A stretch of DNA of 44,043 bases from positions 1 through 44,043 of the forward strand of contig WGMP01000041.1 of NCBI GenBank assembly GCA_016124975.1, in the 5' to 3' direction. Positions within the stretch are counted from its first letter, which is position 1, and the number at the start of each line of letters is the position of its first letter. The DNA is from Phycisphaera sp. (lineage in GTDB: Bacteria; Planctomycetota; Phycisphaerae; Phycisphaerales; SM1A02). The translations under genes were made by a program, and so were the position numbers. The notes under the pieces were generated by a model, which worked only from the letters and a program-made list of their open reading frames with translations, was not told where the DNA came from and searched no databases. Shown piece after piece: positions 25,499 through 34,328 of the stretch.

Positions 25499-26107
25499 AT
25501 GCTCCCCATCGTCGCCCTCTACGCAGCCTCGGTCGTCTACTCCGCGATCCGATATGTCGTGTTCGCGCCGAAGAACCTCGAGAACCTGCCCGTCTTCGTG
25601 GTGAACAAAGGCGTCTCGATGGCCGCCGCGCTCTGCTTCGCGCTCGGCTTCCTCGCGCAGCTGCGCAAGTTCCGCGGGAAGACTCCCGTCGTCGCGCCCG
25701 CGGACTGGTTCCGCGCGGGCGTGTTCGGCGCGATCTGGCACATCCCGATGTCGCTCGCGATCCTGCGGCCGAGCTACTTCAAGGAGTTCTTCATGAAGGC
25801 GGCCGACGGAAGCGTGCCCCATGACGCGCGCATGAGCTTCGAGGGAGAGCTCGTCTTCATGTTCGGCGGACTCGCAGCCGCAGGCGTCTTCCTGCTTCTG
25901 CGGCCGCAGTGGAACGCGGTGACCCGCTGGTGGCTCTCGCTCGGCACGATGGGCGTCCTCTTCGCGCATGTGGTCGCGATGGGCTACTGCCGCGGGCTGA
26001 ACATCAACAAGACCCACGCCTATCTGCCGCCGATGTGGTTCCTCAGCGCCATCGGCATCGCGCTCGCCTTGTGGTGGCTGCTGCGGACCCCGCGGCGGGA
26101 GCCGTAG
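25499..26107 (+). CDS. Six-helix membrane protein, possibly haem-binding
   Basis: A 202-residue integral membrane protein that I do not recognise with certainty. Six hydrophobic helices are visible. His residues fall inside helix 3 (GAIWHIPMS) and helix 5 (GVLFAHVVAMG), which could bind haem as in ferric-reductase-like proteins. It is convergent at 35 bases with a PepSY-type membrane protein, a partner often found with such reductases. The start is taken at 25499, since the sequence before it is tandem repeat; translation from further up (25412) cannot be excluded. Confidence 0.65.
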   Translation: MLPIVALYAASVVYSAIRYVVFAPKNLENLPVFVVNKGVSMAAALCFALGFLAQLRKFRGKTPVVAPADWFRAGVFGAIWHIPMSLAILRPSYFKEFFMKAADGSVPHDARMSFEGELVFMFGGLAAAGVFLLLRPQWNAVTRWWLSLGTMGVLFAHVVAMGYCRGLNINKTHAYLPPMWFLSAIGIALALWWLLRTPRREP

Positions 26108-26142
26108 TTCGCATCGGGGTCTGCGTCGGGGTCCGCGCGCGC

Positions 26143-26697
26143 TCAGCTCACGACCGCAAGCGCCGTGAAGACGACCACGCCCGCGACGGTGCTCCAGATC
26201 GCGAGATTCCTCGACGGCTTGCGCGTGAACGCCATCACCGCGCCGCTCACGACGAGCGCGAGGAGCCCGACCATCCACGCCGCTGCGAAGTAGCGGAAGA
26301 GGTCGCCGCCCTTCGCCTTGTGGAGCTGCACGAAGCGGCGATACGCCGATGCCTCCTTCACGCGGAATGTCGCGGTCGACGCATCGGCGGTCGGATGGAG
26401 CTCGATGTCGCGTGTCGAGCCCGACCACTCGAGGTGATAGGAAGTGCCGCTCTTGCGCACGCGCGCCTCGCCCGTCGGCGCTGCGATTCCCTGCGCGCGC
26501 AGCTCCGCGTCGGCGAGCGCCACGAGCCCCGCGAGGTCGGTCGGTAGCGGCGCCGAGAGCGCGAGCTTCGTGTCGGTCGCGTGGTGGGCGCCCGTGTAGC
26601 GCAGCCCGTAGAGCCCGCCCGTGATCGCATAGAGCACGGCCATCGGCAGGAAGAAGCACGCGAGGGCGACATGGACGCGGACGATTTGCTTCTGCAT
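26143..26697 (-). CDS. PepSY-associated membrane protein
   Basis: A 184-residue protein. An N-terminal helix (VHVALACFFLPMAVLYAITGGLYG pattern, residues 7-30) is followed by an external ~100-residue segment and two C-terminal helices (about 135-155 and 165-184). The first helix and the LHKAKGGDLFRYFAAAWMVGL segment resemble the PepSY-TM family, linked to iron-siderophore reduction and peptidase control. The start at 26697 fits the first helix; a start at 26775 would add 26 polar residues. Confidence 0.72.
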   Translation of the reverse strand: MQKQIVRVHVALACFFLPMAVLYAITGGLYGLRYTGAHHATDTKLALSAPLPTDLAGLVALADAELRAQGIAAPTGEARVRKSGTSYHLEWSGSTRDIELHPTADASTATFRVKEASAYRRFVQLHKAKGGDLFRYFAAAWMVGLLALVVSGAVMAFTRKPSRNLAIWSTVAGVVVFTALAVVS

Positions 26698-26802
26698 GGG
26701 CGCGGATGGTAGCGATGCGGAGGCACCTCCCGCCGCCGACGAACGGGGCGCGCCGCGGGTCGTGTCCGTGGCCACAGAGATCGACGCCTATCGTTGCACC
26801 CC

Positions 26803-27876
26803 ATGGATCCCGTCTCTCACGCATGCCTCGGCGCCTGTGCGGCGCTTGCCGTCCTCGGCCCGCGGATCGGGCGCCGCGCGGCCGTCGCGGGTCTTGCGGG
26901 CGGGCTCATTCCCGACGCCGACATCTTCCTCGCGCCCATCTCGGACCCTGCGCTTCCGTTCGAGCTGCATCGGCACTTCACCCACGCGTTGGTCCTCGCG
27001 CCCGCGCTCGGCGCCGTCGCGGCGGCGCCGCTTCTCGCGGTTTCACGCTGGCGCACGGCGCCGTGGCTCCTCCTCGCTGCGGGCGCCGTCGGGTGCCTGA
27101 CGCACGGCGTGCTCGACCAGTGCACGAGCTATGGCACGCACCTCTGGTGGCCGTTCATCGGCGAGCGCACGGCGTGGGACTCGCTGAGCATCATCGACCC
27201 GTTCGTCACGCTGCCGCTCCTCGTGGGGGTCGTCGCGGGCTGCCTTCTGAAGCGGCCGCCCGTGGCCGCGTGGGCGGTGCTCGTCGTCGTGTGCTACGCG
27301 GCGCTCGGCGTGGTGCAGCGCGAGCGGGTGCTGACGATCCAGCATGAGCTCGCCGCCGCGCGCGGCGACACGATCGAGCATGGCCGCGCGCTGCCCACGC
27401 TCGGGAACGCGATCCTGTGGCGCTCGCTCTACAGGACGCCCGACGGCGTCATGCGCGCCGACGCGGTCCGCGTGCCGCTCTGGGGCGACGCGACGGTGCG
27501 CGAGGGCGCGGCGTCCGAGCGCGTGGCGGACATCGGTGCGCTCGCCGACGCCGGAAGCGACGAACGCGGCCGTCTCGCGCGCTTCGCCGCGTTTGCCGAT
27601 GGCTTCGTGCTTGCAAGAGAGGAGGGCGACGGCCCCGCGACCGTGCTCTACGACGCGCGCTACTCGCTCGCCACGGCGGGGTTCGAGCCGATGTGGGGCG
27701 TGCGCGTGGCGCCCTACCGCGCGATCGGCGGAGACCGCCTCGCGTGGCGGTCGGGCGTCTCGGCGCGCCGCGAGCGGGCGGGCGACCTTTTGGCGGAGAT
27801 CCTCGGTACAACCGACGCGACAGCGGAGGCGCTGCCTCCGACGCCGCCCCCGACGCCGCCCGCAGGCTCGCCGTGA
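26803..27876 (+). CDS. YdjM/DUF457-like membrane-bound metal-dependent hydrolase
   Basis: A 357-residue membrane protein. The N-terminal half has the family pattern: [24 protein letters not shown] and [12 protein letters not shown], with His and Asp residues that could bind metal, among about five helices. The C-terminal ~160 residues are soluble and not recognised. Homologs include the LexA-controlled YdjM of Escherichia coli, whose biochemical role is unclear. The ATG at 26803 is chosen over an upstream TTG at 26794. thiD begins 19 bases after the stop, so the two may be co-transcribed. Confidence 0.82.
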   Translation: MDPVSHACLGACAALAVLGPRIGRRAAVAGLAGGLIPDADIFLAPISDPALPFELHRHFTHALVLAPALGAVAAAPLLAVSRWRTAPWLLLAAGAVGCLTHGVLDQCTSYGTHLWWPFIGERTAWDSLSIIDPFVTLPLLVGVVAGCLLKRPPVAAWAVLVVVCYAALGVVQRERVLTIQHELAAARGDTIEHGRALPTLGNAILWRSLYRTPDGVMRADAVRVPLWGDATVREGAASERVADIGALADAGSDERGRLARFAAFADGFVLAREEGDGPATVLYDARYSLATAGFEPMWGVRVAPYRAIGGDRLAWRSGVSARRERAGDLLAEILGTTDATAEALPPTPPPTPPAGSP

Positions 27877-27895
27877 CGCCCTCGAACGACCACGC

Positions 27896-28690
27896 ATGAC
27901 ACCCGTCGCACTCACCATCGCAGGCTCCGACCCGTCGGGCGGCGCAGGAATCCAGGCCGATCTCAAGACCTTCCACCAGCACGGCGTCTACGGCGAGAGC
28001 GTGGTCACGCTCCTCACCGTGCAGAACACGCGCACGGTGGCGGGAATCGAGTTCGTGGCGCCCGCGTTCGTCGCTGCGCAGATCGGCGCCGTGGTGTCGG
28101 ACATCCCGCCGCACGCCGCGAAGACGGGCGCACTCGGCCGCGCCGACATCATCGAGGCGGTCGCCGACCGCGCGCGCGGCTTCGCCTTCCCGCTCGTCGT
28201 CGACCCCGTGATGATCAGCAAGCACGGCCTGCCGCTTCTCGCAGACGACGCGGTCGACGCGCTCGTTGCGCGGCTCCTTCCGCATGCGGCGCTCGTGACG
28301 CCGAACTTGCCCGAGGCCGCGCGCCTGACGGGTCTGTCGGTCGACGAGGTTTCAGACGGAGCCGCAGGCATGGAGCGCGCGGCGCGCGCGATCCACGCCA
28401 TGGGCGCGCGCGCCGTCCTCGTGAAGGGGGGGCACCTCGCAGGGAGCGCGATGGACCTGCTGCTCGCCGACGGCCGTGTGACGGTGTTCGAGGGCTCGCG
28501 CATCGAGTCGACCCACACCCACGGCACGGGCTGCACGCTCGCGGCCGCGATCACGGCGCGCCTCGCGCGCGGCGATGCGCTCGAGGCGGCCGTCGCGGGC
28601 GCCCGCGCGTTCGTGCGGGCCGCGATCGCGACCGCGCCGAAGCTCGGCGGGGGCTGCGGGCCCGTCAACCACTTCGCGCCGATCGCGTAG
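27896..28690 (+). CDS. thiD: Hydroxymethylpyrimidine (phosphate) kinase
   Basis: Thiamine-pathway kinase of 264 residues, usual length. It phosphorylates hydroxymethylpyrimidine and its monophosphate. Motifs: [16 protein letters not shown] at residues 9-24 (substrate loop), [20 protein letters not shown], and [12 protein letters not shown] (anion hole) near residue 222. It is alone: no other thi gene and no recognisable TPP riboswitch lies in the short gap before it. Confidence 0.95.
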   Translation: MTPVALTIAGSDPSGGAGIQADLKTFHQHGVYGESVVTLLTVQNTRTVAGIEFVAPAFVAAQIGAVVSDIPPHAAKTGALGRADIIEAVADRARGFAFPLVVDPVMISKHGLPLLADDAVDALVARLLPHAALVTPNLPEAARLTGLSVDEVSDGAAGMERAARAIHAMGARAVLVKGGHLAGSAMDLLLADGRVTVFEGSRIESTHTHGTGCTLAAAITARLARGDALEAAVAGARAFVRAAIATAPKLGGGCGPVNHFAPIA

Positions 28691-28730
28691 GCTGTCGATG
28701 CCGGCATTCCGTTGATCGTGCAGCCGTGCG

Positions 28731-28820
28731 GCTGAAATGGACGCGTGAATCGAGTGCATGAAATGAGCGCATGAAACGAGCGCATGAAACGAATGCATGA
28801 ACCGAATGCATGAACCGAAG
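28731..28820. repeat. Array of 13-base tandem repeats upstream of the SppA-like gene
   Basis: Six exact 13-base steps at 28743-28820 with gradually drifting sequence: GCGTGAATCGAGT, GCATGAAATGAGC, GCATGAAACGAGC, GCATGAAACGAAT, GCATGAACCGAAT, GCATGAACCGAAG. A decayed 12-base unit precedes them at 28731-28742. The array lies 68-157 bases before the ATG of the SppA-like gene. Confidence 0.9.
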
Positions 28821-28887
28821 GCTCGGCATGAACGCCCGACTTCGCGCCTGACCTGAACCACCGCCCGAACCTCACCAGGGAGCACCC

Positions 28888-29940
28888 ATGTATCCACCGC
28901 CTCCGCCATCGCCATTCCAGCAGCCCCTTGCAGCCGCACCGAGCGCCGCGTCGACCTCGATCACGATCCACAGCGGCTTCTGGCGCGGAGCCGTCGGCGC
29001 CATCACGGGCCTCATTGCGATCGGCCTCGTCTTCCTCGTCGGTCTCGTCGTGGGCATCGGGGGCGGCGTCGCCATGGGCGGCGCTGTGCCGCTTCAGGTC
29101 GTTCCCGTTCGCGCGGGCGGCGGCGCGACCATCGCGGTCATTCCCGTCGAGGGCGCGATCGACGAGCGCATGGCCGCGTTCGTCGACGCCGCGGCGCGCA
29201 CGGTGCTCGACGACGGCGGGTTCGACGCGGTCGTCCTGCGCGTCGACTCGGGCGGCGGCGGCGTGACGGCGAGCGACCAGATCTCGCACACCGTCGGCAA
29301 GCTCCGCGCGGCGGGGATTCCCGTCGTCGCGAGCTTCGGCGGCATGGCCGCGAGCGGCGGCTACTACATCTCGGCAGGCACCGATGAGATCTTCGCAGAG
29401 CCGACGACGGTGACGGGCTCGATCGGCGTGATCGCGCAAGTCTTCACCATGGAGGGCCTCGCAGACAAGGTCGGCATCCGTCCGCTCACGATCGTCGCGA
29501 GCGGCAGCCCCGAGAAGTCGACCGCAAACGACATCTTCCGCTCGTGGAGCGAGAAGGACCGCGCTGTGGTGCAGAAGCTCCTCGATGTGTCGCACGCGAC
29601 CTTCGTGAAGCGCGTGTTCGATGGGCGTCGGGCGAAGCTCTCGACCATCGAGGCGGTCGAAGCGATCGCGACGGGCGAGGTCTTCGACGCGGAGCGCGCC
29701 CTCTCGCAGGGGCTTGTCGACTCGATCGGCTATCTCGACGACGCGATCGCCGCCGCGGAGGTGCGCGCGGGCGTCCGCTCGGGCGGCGCCGCCGTCTATC
29801 GGATCATGCCGCCCATCGACCTCTTCGGCGGTCTCGCGGGCGTCTCGGCGTCGCAGGCTCCGCTGCGTGGCGCCGCGGACATCCGCGCCCTCGCGAGCGA
29901 ACTCGCGACGCCGCGGCTCAAGTACCAGGTCCAGTTCTGA
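28888..29940 (+). CDS. SppA-like S49 signal peptide peptidase
   Basis: A 350-residue membrane-anchored serine protease. A Pro-rich cytoplasmic start (MYPPPPPSPF) is followed by one helix (about 38-62) and the S49 domain. The catalytic Ser is S156 in GGMAASGGYY. The catalytic Lys is probably K210 in SGSPEKSTAND, 54 residues later, close to the Ser-Lys spacing in Bacillus SppA. TVTGSIGVI is another family hallmark. Its likely job is to degrade signal peptides left in the membrane. AGGGAG lies five bases before the start. The lone 13-base repeat array sits upstream. Confidence 0.9.
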   Translation: MYPPPPPSPFQQPLAAAPSAASTSITIHSGFWRGAVGAITGLIAIGLVFLVGLVVGIGGGVAMGGAVPLQVVPVRAGGGATIAVIPVEGAIDERMAAFVDAAARTVLDDGGFDAVVLRVDSGGGGVTASDQISHTVGKLRAAGIPVVASFGGMAASGGYYISAGTDEIFAEPTTVTGSIGVIAQVFTMEGLADKVGIRPLTIVASGSPEKSTANDIFRSWSEKDRAVVQKLLDVSHATFVKRVFDGRRAKLSTIEAVEAIATGEVFDAERALSQGLVDSIGYLDDAIAAAEVRAGVRSGGAAVYRIMPPIDLFGGLAGVSASQAPLRGAADIRALASELATPRLKYQVQF

Positions 29941-29992
29941 TCGCACGCGCAGTGATGATCGCGCGCGGCTCGCTCGTGCCGCCGCGGCGCGT

Positions 29993-31408
29993 TCAGCCCC
30001 ACGCCGACAGCAGAATCGCGAGGTCAGGCGCGCCCACGACGCCGCTTCCATCGAGGTCGCCCGCGCCTGAACCGCCCCATGCGCCGAGGAGCGCCGCGAG
30101 ATCCTGCGCGTTCACCGCGCCGTCGCAGTTCAGGTCGGCGGCCGCGCAGCCAGGGTCGTAGTAGGCGCGGAAGTCGTTGCCCACGCCCGCGATCAGGAGC
30201 GTGCCATCGCCTGCGAGAACGGGGCCGCCTTCGTTCAGGTTCGGCACCTCGACCGACCAGCGCAGCGAGAGGTCTGGGTTGAAGGCGAAGACGGTGCCCG
30301 GGAATCCGCCGTTTCCAAAGAAGATCGTGCCCGCGCCATCGACCACGATGTGCGGGGAAGTGAGGAAGGTCGGCACCGCCGCGACGGGAACAGAACTCGT
30401 CGCGCGCAGCGCGCCTGTCAGCTGGTCGCGGATCTCGAGGAAGCCGTCGTAGTTCACGAAGACGACCCCGCCGTCGGCGGTGGCGCCGCCTTCGCCGCCG
30501 AACGCAGCGCAGGGCGCGGACCAGCGCAGCTCGAGGCCCGTGCCCGTGTCCTGGTAGGCGTAGAGTCGGTCCGTCTCTGGAGAGATGCGCGGAACGACGG
30601 GGAAGAAGACCATGCCGTTCGACCCTGCGAAGACCTCCGTCTGGGTGAAGAACACGGGAAGCGGCGCGCTCGAGTAGCGCTTCGCGCCCGTGGCGGCGTC
30701 GAAGCAGCCGACGCGAATCGTGTTGTTCGGGCCCCGCTCATGGACATAGATCGAGTTGCCGACGAGCGCGGGTCCAGAGCTCCCGCTGATCGAGAACTGG
30801 TGCGGCGCCGTCCAGACCACCGCGCCCGTCTCGCCGTCGATCCTGCGGATGTTGAGGCCCGCAACCGCAATGAGGTCGCCGTCGTCTGTGAACACAACGC
30901 CGTCGTAGAGGCCAGGCGCGCAGGTGTCGCACGCCGTCGTCCACAGCAACTTGCCCGTTGCCGCGTCGAGACAGTGGATCGCGGAGCTGCGGGTGAACCC
31001 GTCGTCCGCGCGTCCCGTGTAGACACGGCCATCCCTCGCACCGTAGAGGACCATGGTCCAGTCGCCAGGCTGCCACGGGAACTCGTAGGTCCAGAGCTGA
31101 TTGCCCGTCGCGAGGTCGAGCGCGTGGAGCATCGAGTTGTTCGGGTCGAGCAGCGGGCTCCCGGCGACGGTCTGGCGGATGTTGAAGACGCGGCCGCCCT
31201 CGACGATCGGCGTCCACGCGATCAGCGAGAGCGACGCGCCCGACCAGCGCAGCGTTGGGGTGGCGGGGCCGACGGCGGAGGTCAGGCCGTTGCGTGCGGG
31301 GTTTCCGCCGAGATTCGACCAGTCCGCGCTGGCTGGCGTTGAGGTGAAGTGCGCGGCCGCAAGGAGCGACAGGACGAGAAGACGGCGTTCGGGCGTGCGG
31401 TGCGGCAT
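29993..31408 (-). CDS. Secreted PQQ-type beta-propeller protein with dockerin-like tail (paralog 1)
   Basis: A 471-residue exported protein. The signal peptide covers ~1-28 (ends ASA). The mature part starts WSNLGGNPARNG and consists of PQQ/BamB-like blades (LDLATGNQLWTYEF, LDAATGKLLWTT, IDGETGAVVWTA, FDAATGAKRYSS). Two dockerin-like repeats end it (DLNCDGAVNAQDLAALL; DLDGSGVVGAPDLAILLSAWG). It is clearly paralogous to the protein at 34329-36026: same opening, same blade order, same tail. The regulator gene 31648-32493 lies 239 bases upstream on the same strand. The cell-surface location and a binding rather than enzymatic role are inferred; the propeller keeps no obvious dehydrogenase catalytic residues. 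Confidence 0.87.
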   Translation of the reverse strand: MPHRTPERRLLVLSLLAAAHFTSTPASADWSNLGGNPARNGLTSAVGPATPTLRWSGASLSLIAWTPIVEGGRVFNIRQTVAGSPLLDPNNSMLHALDLATGNQLWTYEFPWQPGDWTMVLYGARDGRVYTGRADDGFTRSSAIHCLDAATGKLLWTTACDTCAPGLYDGVVFTDDGDLIAVAGLNIRRIDGETGAVVWTAPHQFSISGSSGPALVGNSIYVHERGPNNTIRVGCFDAATGAKRYSSAPLPVFFTQTEVFAGSNGMVFFPVVPRISPETDRLYAYQDTGTGLELRWSAPCAAFGGEGGATADGGVVFVNYDGFLEIRDQLTGALRATSSVPVAAVPTFLTSPHIVVDGAGTIFFGNGGFPGTVFAFNPDLSLRWSVEVPNLNEGGPVLAGDGTLLIAGVGNDFRAYYDPGCAAADLNCDGAVNAQDLAALLGAWGGSGAGDLDGSGVVGAPDLAILLSAWG

Positions 31409-31647
31409 GGTTGTCTCGGATGTGGTCGGCGAGGAAGCGCGTGACCCGTGACCTGGGCGTCCTGCCCGAGGGCCGCCTTCCCCTGCGAAGGATTCGCCGT
31501 CACGCCGATTCCGCAAGCGCGCGGGTGGCGATTCCATGCGTTCGTGTCGCCGATTGCCCCGCGAGGGGTACGGCGCATCGGCTTGGCGACGGCGCGTGCC
31601 CAGGCCAGCGCGGCCTCTCGGGCCTTCGTCACGGCTGCGTGCTGCGG

Positions 31648-32493
31648 TCAATCGAGGGCGAAGTCGTGAAGTTGGGCGGCCCTGCGGATCCCGAGTTTCC
31701 GATAGATCCGCTTGCACATCGTGCCGACCGTATGCGTGGAGATTCCGAGCCGCGTGGCGACCTCCGCGCGTGGCTGTCCGTCGCGCAGGGCCCGCGCGAT
31801 CTGCCGTTCGCGCGCGGTCAGCGCCTCATGCGCGACGCCCCGCACGGTGGCGCGGTCGCGCACCGTCGCCTCCGACACGAACTCGACATGCGGCTGCGGA
31901 AGGACATGGCCTTCGAGCGGCTCGATGCGGATCACCATGCCGTGGTTGCAGCGCGGTGCCTCGCGCTGCCCCTGTGCGCCATGCTTGTCGGCGAGGAGGC
32001 GCACGAACTCCTCGACGCGCGCGATGCGGCGCTTCAGCTCGCCGAGATCCGATTCGTCGAGGACGAGCGGACCGCAATGGTGGAAGTGCCAGCCCGTCTG
32101 CGACGCGCCGCCGATCGGGCGTCGTGCCGCGAAGAGCGCGCCCGCCATCTCGCGGTTGATGAAGGACGCGACCTCGTTCACGATGCGTCGCTCCTCGGGG
32201 CTCTGCGAGTCGATCACGATCGAGAGCTCGCGCATGGCGACCGTGTAGGCGACGGCGCGCCTTCGCCCGCGCGCCAGCTTGGTCTCGACGAGCCCTGCGT
32301 TCGCGAGGCGGTCGAGCGCGGCATGCACGGCGGGAAGCGTCCGTGAAGTCCTGCGCGCGAGCTCGGCGGCCGTCACGGGCTCGCCTGCGCAGCGGAGGCA
32401 CTCCCAGAGCCCCATCGCCTCGAGGTCGCGGATCGCGTCGAGGAGGCCAGGCCGCATGAGCGCGAGCCTCGTGGATGTTCCCGATCTAGGCAT
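31648..32493 (-). CDS. Winged-helix/LuxR-type transcriptional regulator (paralog 2 of 3)
   Basis: 281 residues. The N-terminal winged-helix-like domain includes AMGLWECLR and LDRLANAGLVETKLARGRRR. The middle domain has TGWHFHHCGPLVLDESDL and PRCNHGMVIRIEPLEGHVLP. The C-terminal LuxR helix-turn-helix is LTARERQIARAL, EVATRLGISTHTV, KRIYRKLGIRR. Similarity to the copy at 36338-37183 runs over the whole length. It starts 21 bases after the doxX stop, with GGAG six bases upstream, so it is likely co-transcribed with doxX, and it precedes the propeller gene. The sensed signal is unknown; the Cys and His residues of the middle domain (HHC, CNH) could bind metal or respond to redox. Confidence 0.88.
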   Translation of the reverse strand: MPRSGTSTRLALMRPGLLDAIRDLEAMGLWECLRCAGEPVTAAELARRTSRTLPAVHAALDRLANAGLVETKLARGRRRAVAYTVAMRELSIVIDSQSPEERRIVNEVASFINREMAGALFAARRPIGGASQTGWHFHHCGPLVLDESDLGELKRRIARVEEFVRLLADKHGAQGQREAPRCNHGMVIRIEPLEGHVLPQPHVEFVSEATVRDRATVRGVAHEALTARERQIARALRDGQPRAEVATRLGISTHTVGTMCKRIYRKLGIRRAAQLHDFALD

Positions 32494-32514
32494 GGCTTCT
32501 CCGTGGCGCGCCCG

Positions 32515-32922
32515 TCACAGCGACATGAGCAGGATCGCGCCGACCGACAGGATGAAGTAGGGGACGAGCGACGCCGCGCCCGCGTAGTCCTTGGCGAGGC
32601 GCTGGCCGAAGAAGAGCATCACGATGTTGAGGGCGCAGAGCTGCGCCGCGTGGAGGCCGAGCGTCGTCGCCCCATCGACGGCGAGCATGACGGCGCCGAC
32701 GGCCGCGAGCGCGCCCGCGGCGGTCTCTGTCAGCGTGATGACGCCGAGCATCGGCGCGACCTGTCGCGCGAGCGGCGACTTCGCGAAGTGCCCCGTGAGC
32801 CACGCGAGGTTTCCCTTGAAGTCGACGATCTTGTCGACGCCCGACTGCAGGAAGAGGATCGCAAGGAGGACAAGCGTCAGGAACTGGGCGGATACGACGG
32901 GCGTGAGCAGGGTCTCGAGCAT
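32515..32922 (-). CDS. DoxX family membrane protein (2 of 2)
   Basis: A 135-residue protein with four helices. Helix 1 carries FLQSGVDKIVDFKGNLAWL, typical of DoxX-like proteins; the last helix is LVPYFILSVGAILLMSL. GGAG lies six bases before the ATG. It is the first gene of a probable operon with the LuxR-type regulator and is only distantly similar to the DoxX gene at 16428-16844. Confidence 0.85.
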   Translation of the reverse strand: MLETLLTPVVSAQFLTLVLLAILFLQSGVDKIVDFKGNLAWLTGHFAKSPLARQVAPMLGVITLTETAAGALAAVGAVMLAVDGATTLGLHAAQLCALNIVMLFFGQRLAKDYAGAASLVPYFILSVGAILLMSL

Positions 32923-32984
32923 CGGAGTCTCCGCCGCGATCGTACAGCGGGGCGACTCGCGCGGCGGGGCGGTCGGGCCGGCAC

Positions 32985-33032
32985 GGGGAGCCGCATGGGG
33001 AGCCGCATGGGAAACAGCGCGGGAAACAGCAC
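32985..33032. repeat. Two adjacent 12-base tandem duplications
   Basis: GGGGAGCCGCAT occurs twice (32985-33008), followed directly by GGGAAACAGCGC and GGGAAACAGCAC (33009-33032). The block abuts the terminator of the PEP-CTERM-like gene. Confidence 0.88.
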
Positions 33033-33064
33033 GAGCCCCCGTGCGACGACCGCACGGGGGCTCG
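33032..33064 (-). terminator. Terminator hairpin of the PEP-CTERM-like gene 2
   Basis: Perfect 14-base stem (33032-33045 with 33051-33064, core GAGCCCCCGTGCG) and a 5-base loop, 43 bases after the stop of the minus-strand gene. TGTTT follows on that strand. Confidence 0.7.
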
Positions 33065-33107
33065 GGTGTGGTGGTGTTTCTTGCCGCGTGTCCGACGCGC
33101 CGCGCGC

Positions 33108-34055
33108 TCAGCGGCGGCGGCGCGCGCCGACGAGGCCCGCTGCGCCGAGGAGCGCGAGCGCGCCCGGGGCTGGCACATTGCCGACGACGACATTCTCGAA
33201 GAGGAAGCCGTTGCCGAGCGTGCCGGGGGCCGCGGTGCCCGCCACGCGGAAGAGCATCGAGTCGACCGCCTGCAGGCGCGGCTCGCCGGGGGTGGTGAGC
33301 TCGTTGAGGCGGTAGTAGCTCTCCCAGGTCGAGCCCGTGTGGATGAGCGAGCCGTTGAGGTAGACCTTGAGCACATCGTTGCTGAGGATGCCGCTCCCCG
33401 TGTCGGTCACGCCGTCGACGAAGTCGATGGTGGTCTCGATCGAGTGGAGGTCGGTGTACGACAGGCCGCTCGCGATCGTGATCGAGCTCCCGGGGAACGT
33501 GCCGTTGAGGCCCGTCTCGAAGACCCGCAGCGCGAAGCCAGCGCCCGTGTCTGCGATCTGCAGCCAGCTCATGCGGACGGTGGACTGCTTCGCCGACGCC
33601 GAGAGCGTGATGGCGAGGCCGTTCTGCGCCGCGCCCGTCGCAGAGCGGAAGTCGAAGCGCGAGTAGAACTGGTTGCTGGTGGCGTAGGCGCCGAACTGCG
33701 GCGCGGTCGGCGACGAGCCGTTCGTGCCGCGGTCGTTCCAGAGCGCGCTGCCCGACTCGCCCGCGACCGCGGCCGAGGTGCTCGAGAAGGTCTGCGAGGC
33801 GTAGGTACCGCTCGTCACGGCGTTCGAGATGCGCCACACGCGCTTGCCGCCTGCGTCGACGATGGCCTGGTCCCAGTTGCCCACGGTGACCGAGGTCTGG
33901 AAGCCGTCGCGCGTGGTCCAGCCCTGCTGCTGGTCGATGGTGCCGAGGTTGAAGGACTCGAAGCCTGCGGAGGCCGAGGCTGCCGCGAGGAAGAGCGGGG
34001 CTACGAGCGAGAGCGCGAGGGTGGCGCGACGGTTGGCGCTGGAGAGGGTGGCCAT
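33108..34055 (-). CDS. Secreted protein with PEP-CTERM-like sorting tag (2 of 3)
   Basis: A 315-residue exported protein. The signal peptide covers about 1-29 (LVAPLFLAAASASA). The mature part (GFESFNLGTIDQQQGW) looks like a single jelly-roll/lectin-like domain of unknown ligand. It ends PAPGALALLGAAGLVGARRRR minus its first residue, the same tag form as at 14306-14995 and 37678-38244. The start at 34055 sits directly before the signal peptide; GGAG is 11 bases upstream. Confidence 0.87.
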   Translation of the reverse strand: MATLSSANRRATLALSLVAPLFLAAASASAGFESFNLGTIDQQQGWTTRDGFQTSVTVGNWDQAIVDAGGKRVWRISNAVTSGTYASQTFSSTSAAVAGESGSALWNDRGTNGSSPTAPQFGAYATSNQFYSRFDFRSATGAAQNGLAITLSASAKQSTVRMSWLQIADTGAGFALRVFETGLNGTFPGSSITIASGLSYTDLHSIETTIDFVDGVTDTGSGILSNDVLKVYLNGSLIHTGSTWESYYRLNELTTPGEPRLQAVDSMLFRVAGTAAPGTLGNGFLFENVVVGNVPAPGALALLGAAGLVGARRRR

Positions 34056-34134
34056 GACGAAGGGAACTCCTGCAGTTGATGCCGTGAACAAGGCCATCCA
34101 CGCGGAGCGGCCCGGCCAGGTCGCCACGGCCCGT

Positions 34135-34153
34135 GCCCGAGGACGCCTCGGGC
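34135..34153. other. Hairpin in the gap before PEP-CTERM-like gene 2
   Basis: GCCCGAGG/CCTCGGGC with loop ACG, 80 bases before the start at 34055 and 176 bases after the propeller stop. It could end the upstream transcript or lie in the leader. A 9-base inverted pair CTGAGGACA (34276-34284)/TGTCCTCAG (34324-34332) is also present and overlaps the propeller stop. Confidence 0.4.
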
Positions 34154-34328
34154 GGGTTCCATGCACCTGTGTTCACGATGTCTGTGGGAGACCAAGCGCA
34201 GTGCGCGCGCGGCCTCTGTCAAGGTTTGTCCTCTGATTCGGAAGCCTCGCGTGAATGCGATCGGTCTGTCCCACTCTGAGGACAGGGGAGGAGCGCAGCG
34301 GTTCCTGCGCGTCCCCGCGGAGTTGTCC

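Noticed and set aside
28731-28820. CRISPR array
   Set aside because: Units are contiguous 13-mers with no spacers and no cas genes nearby.
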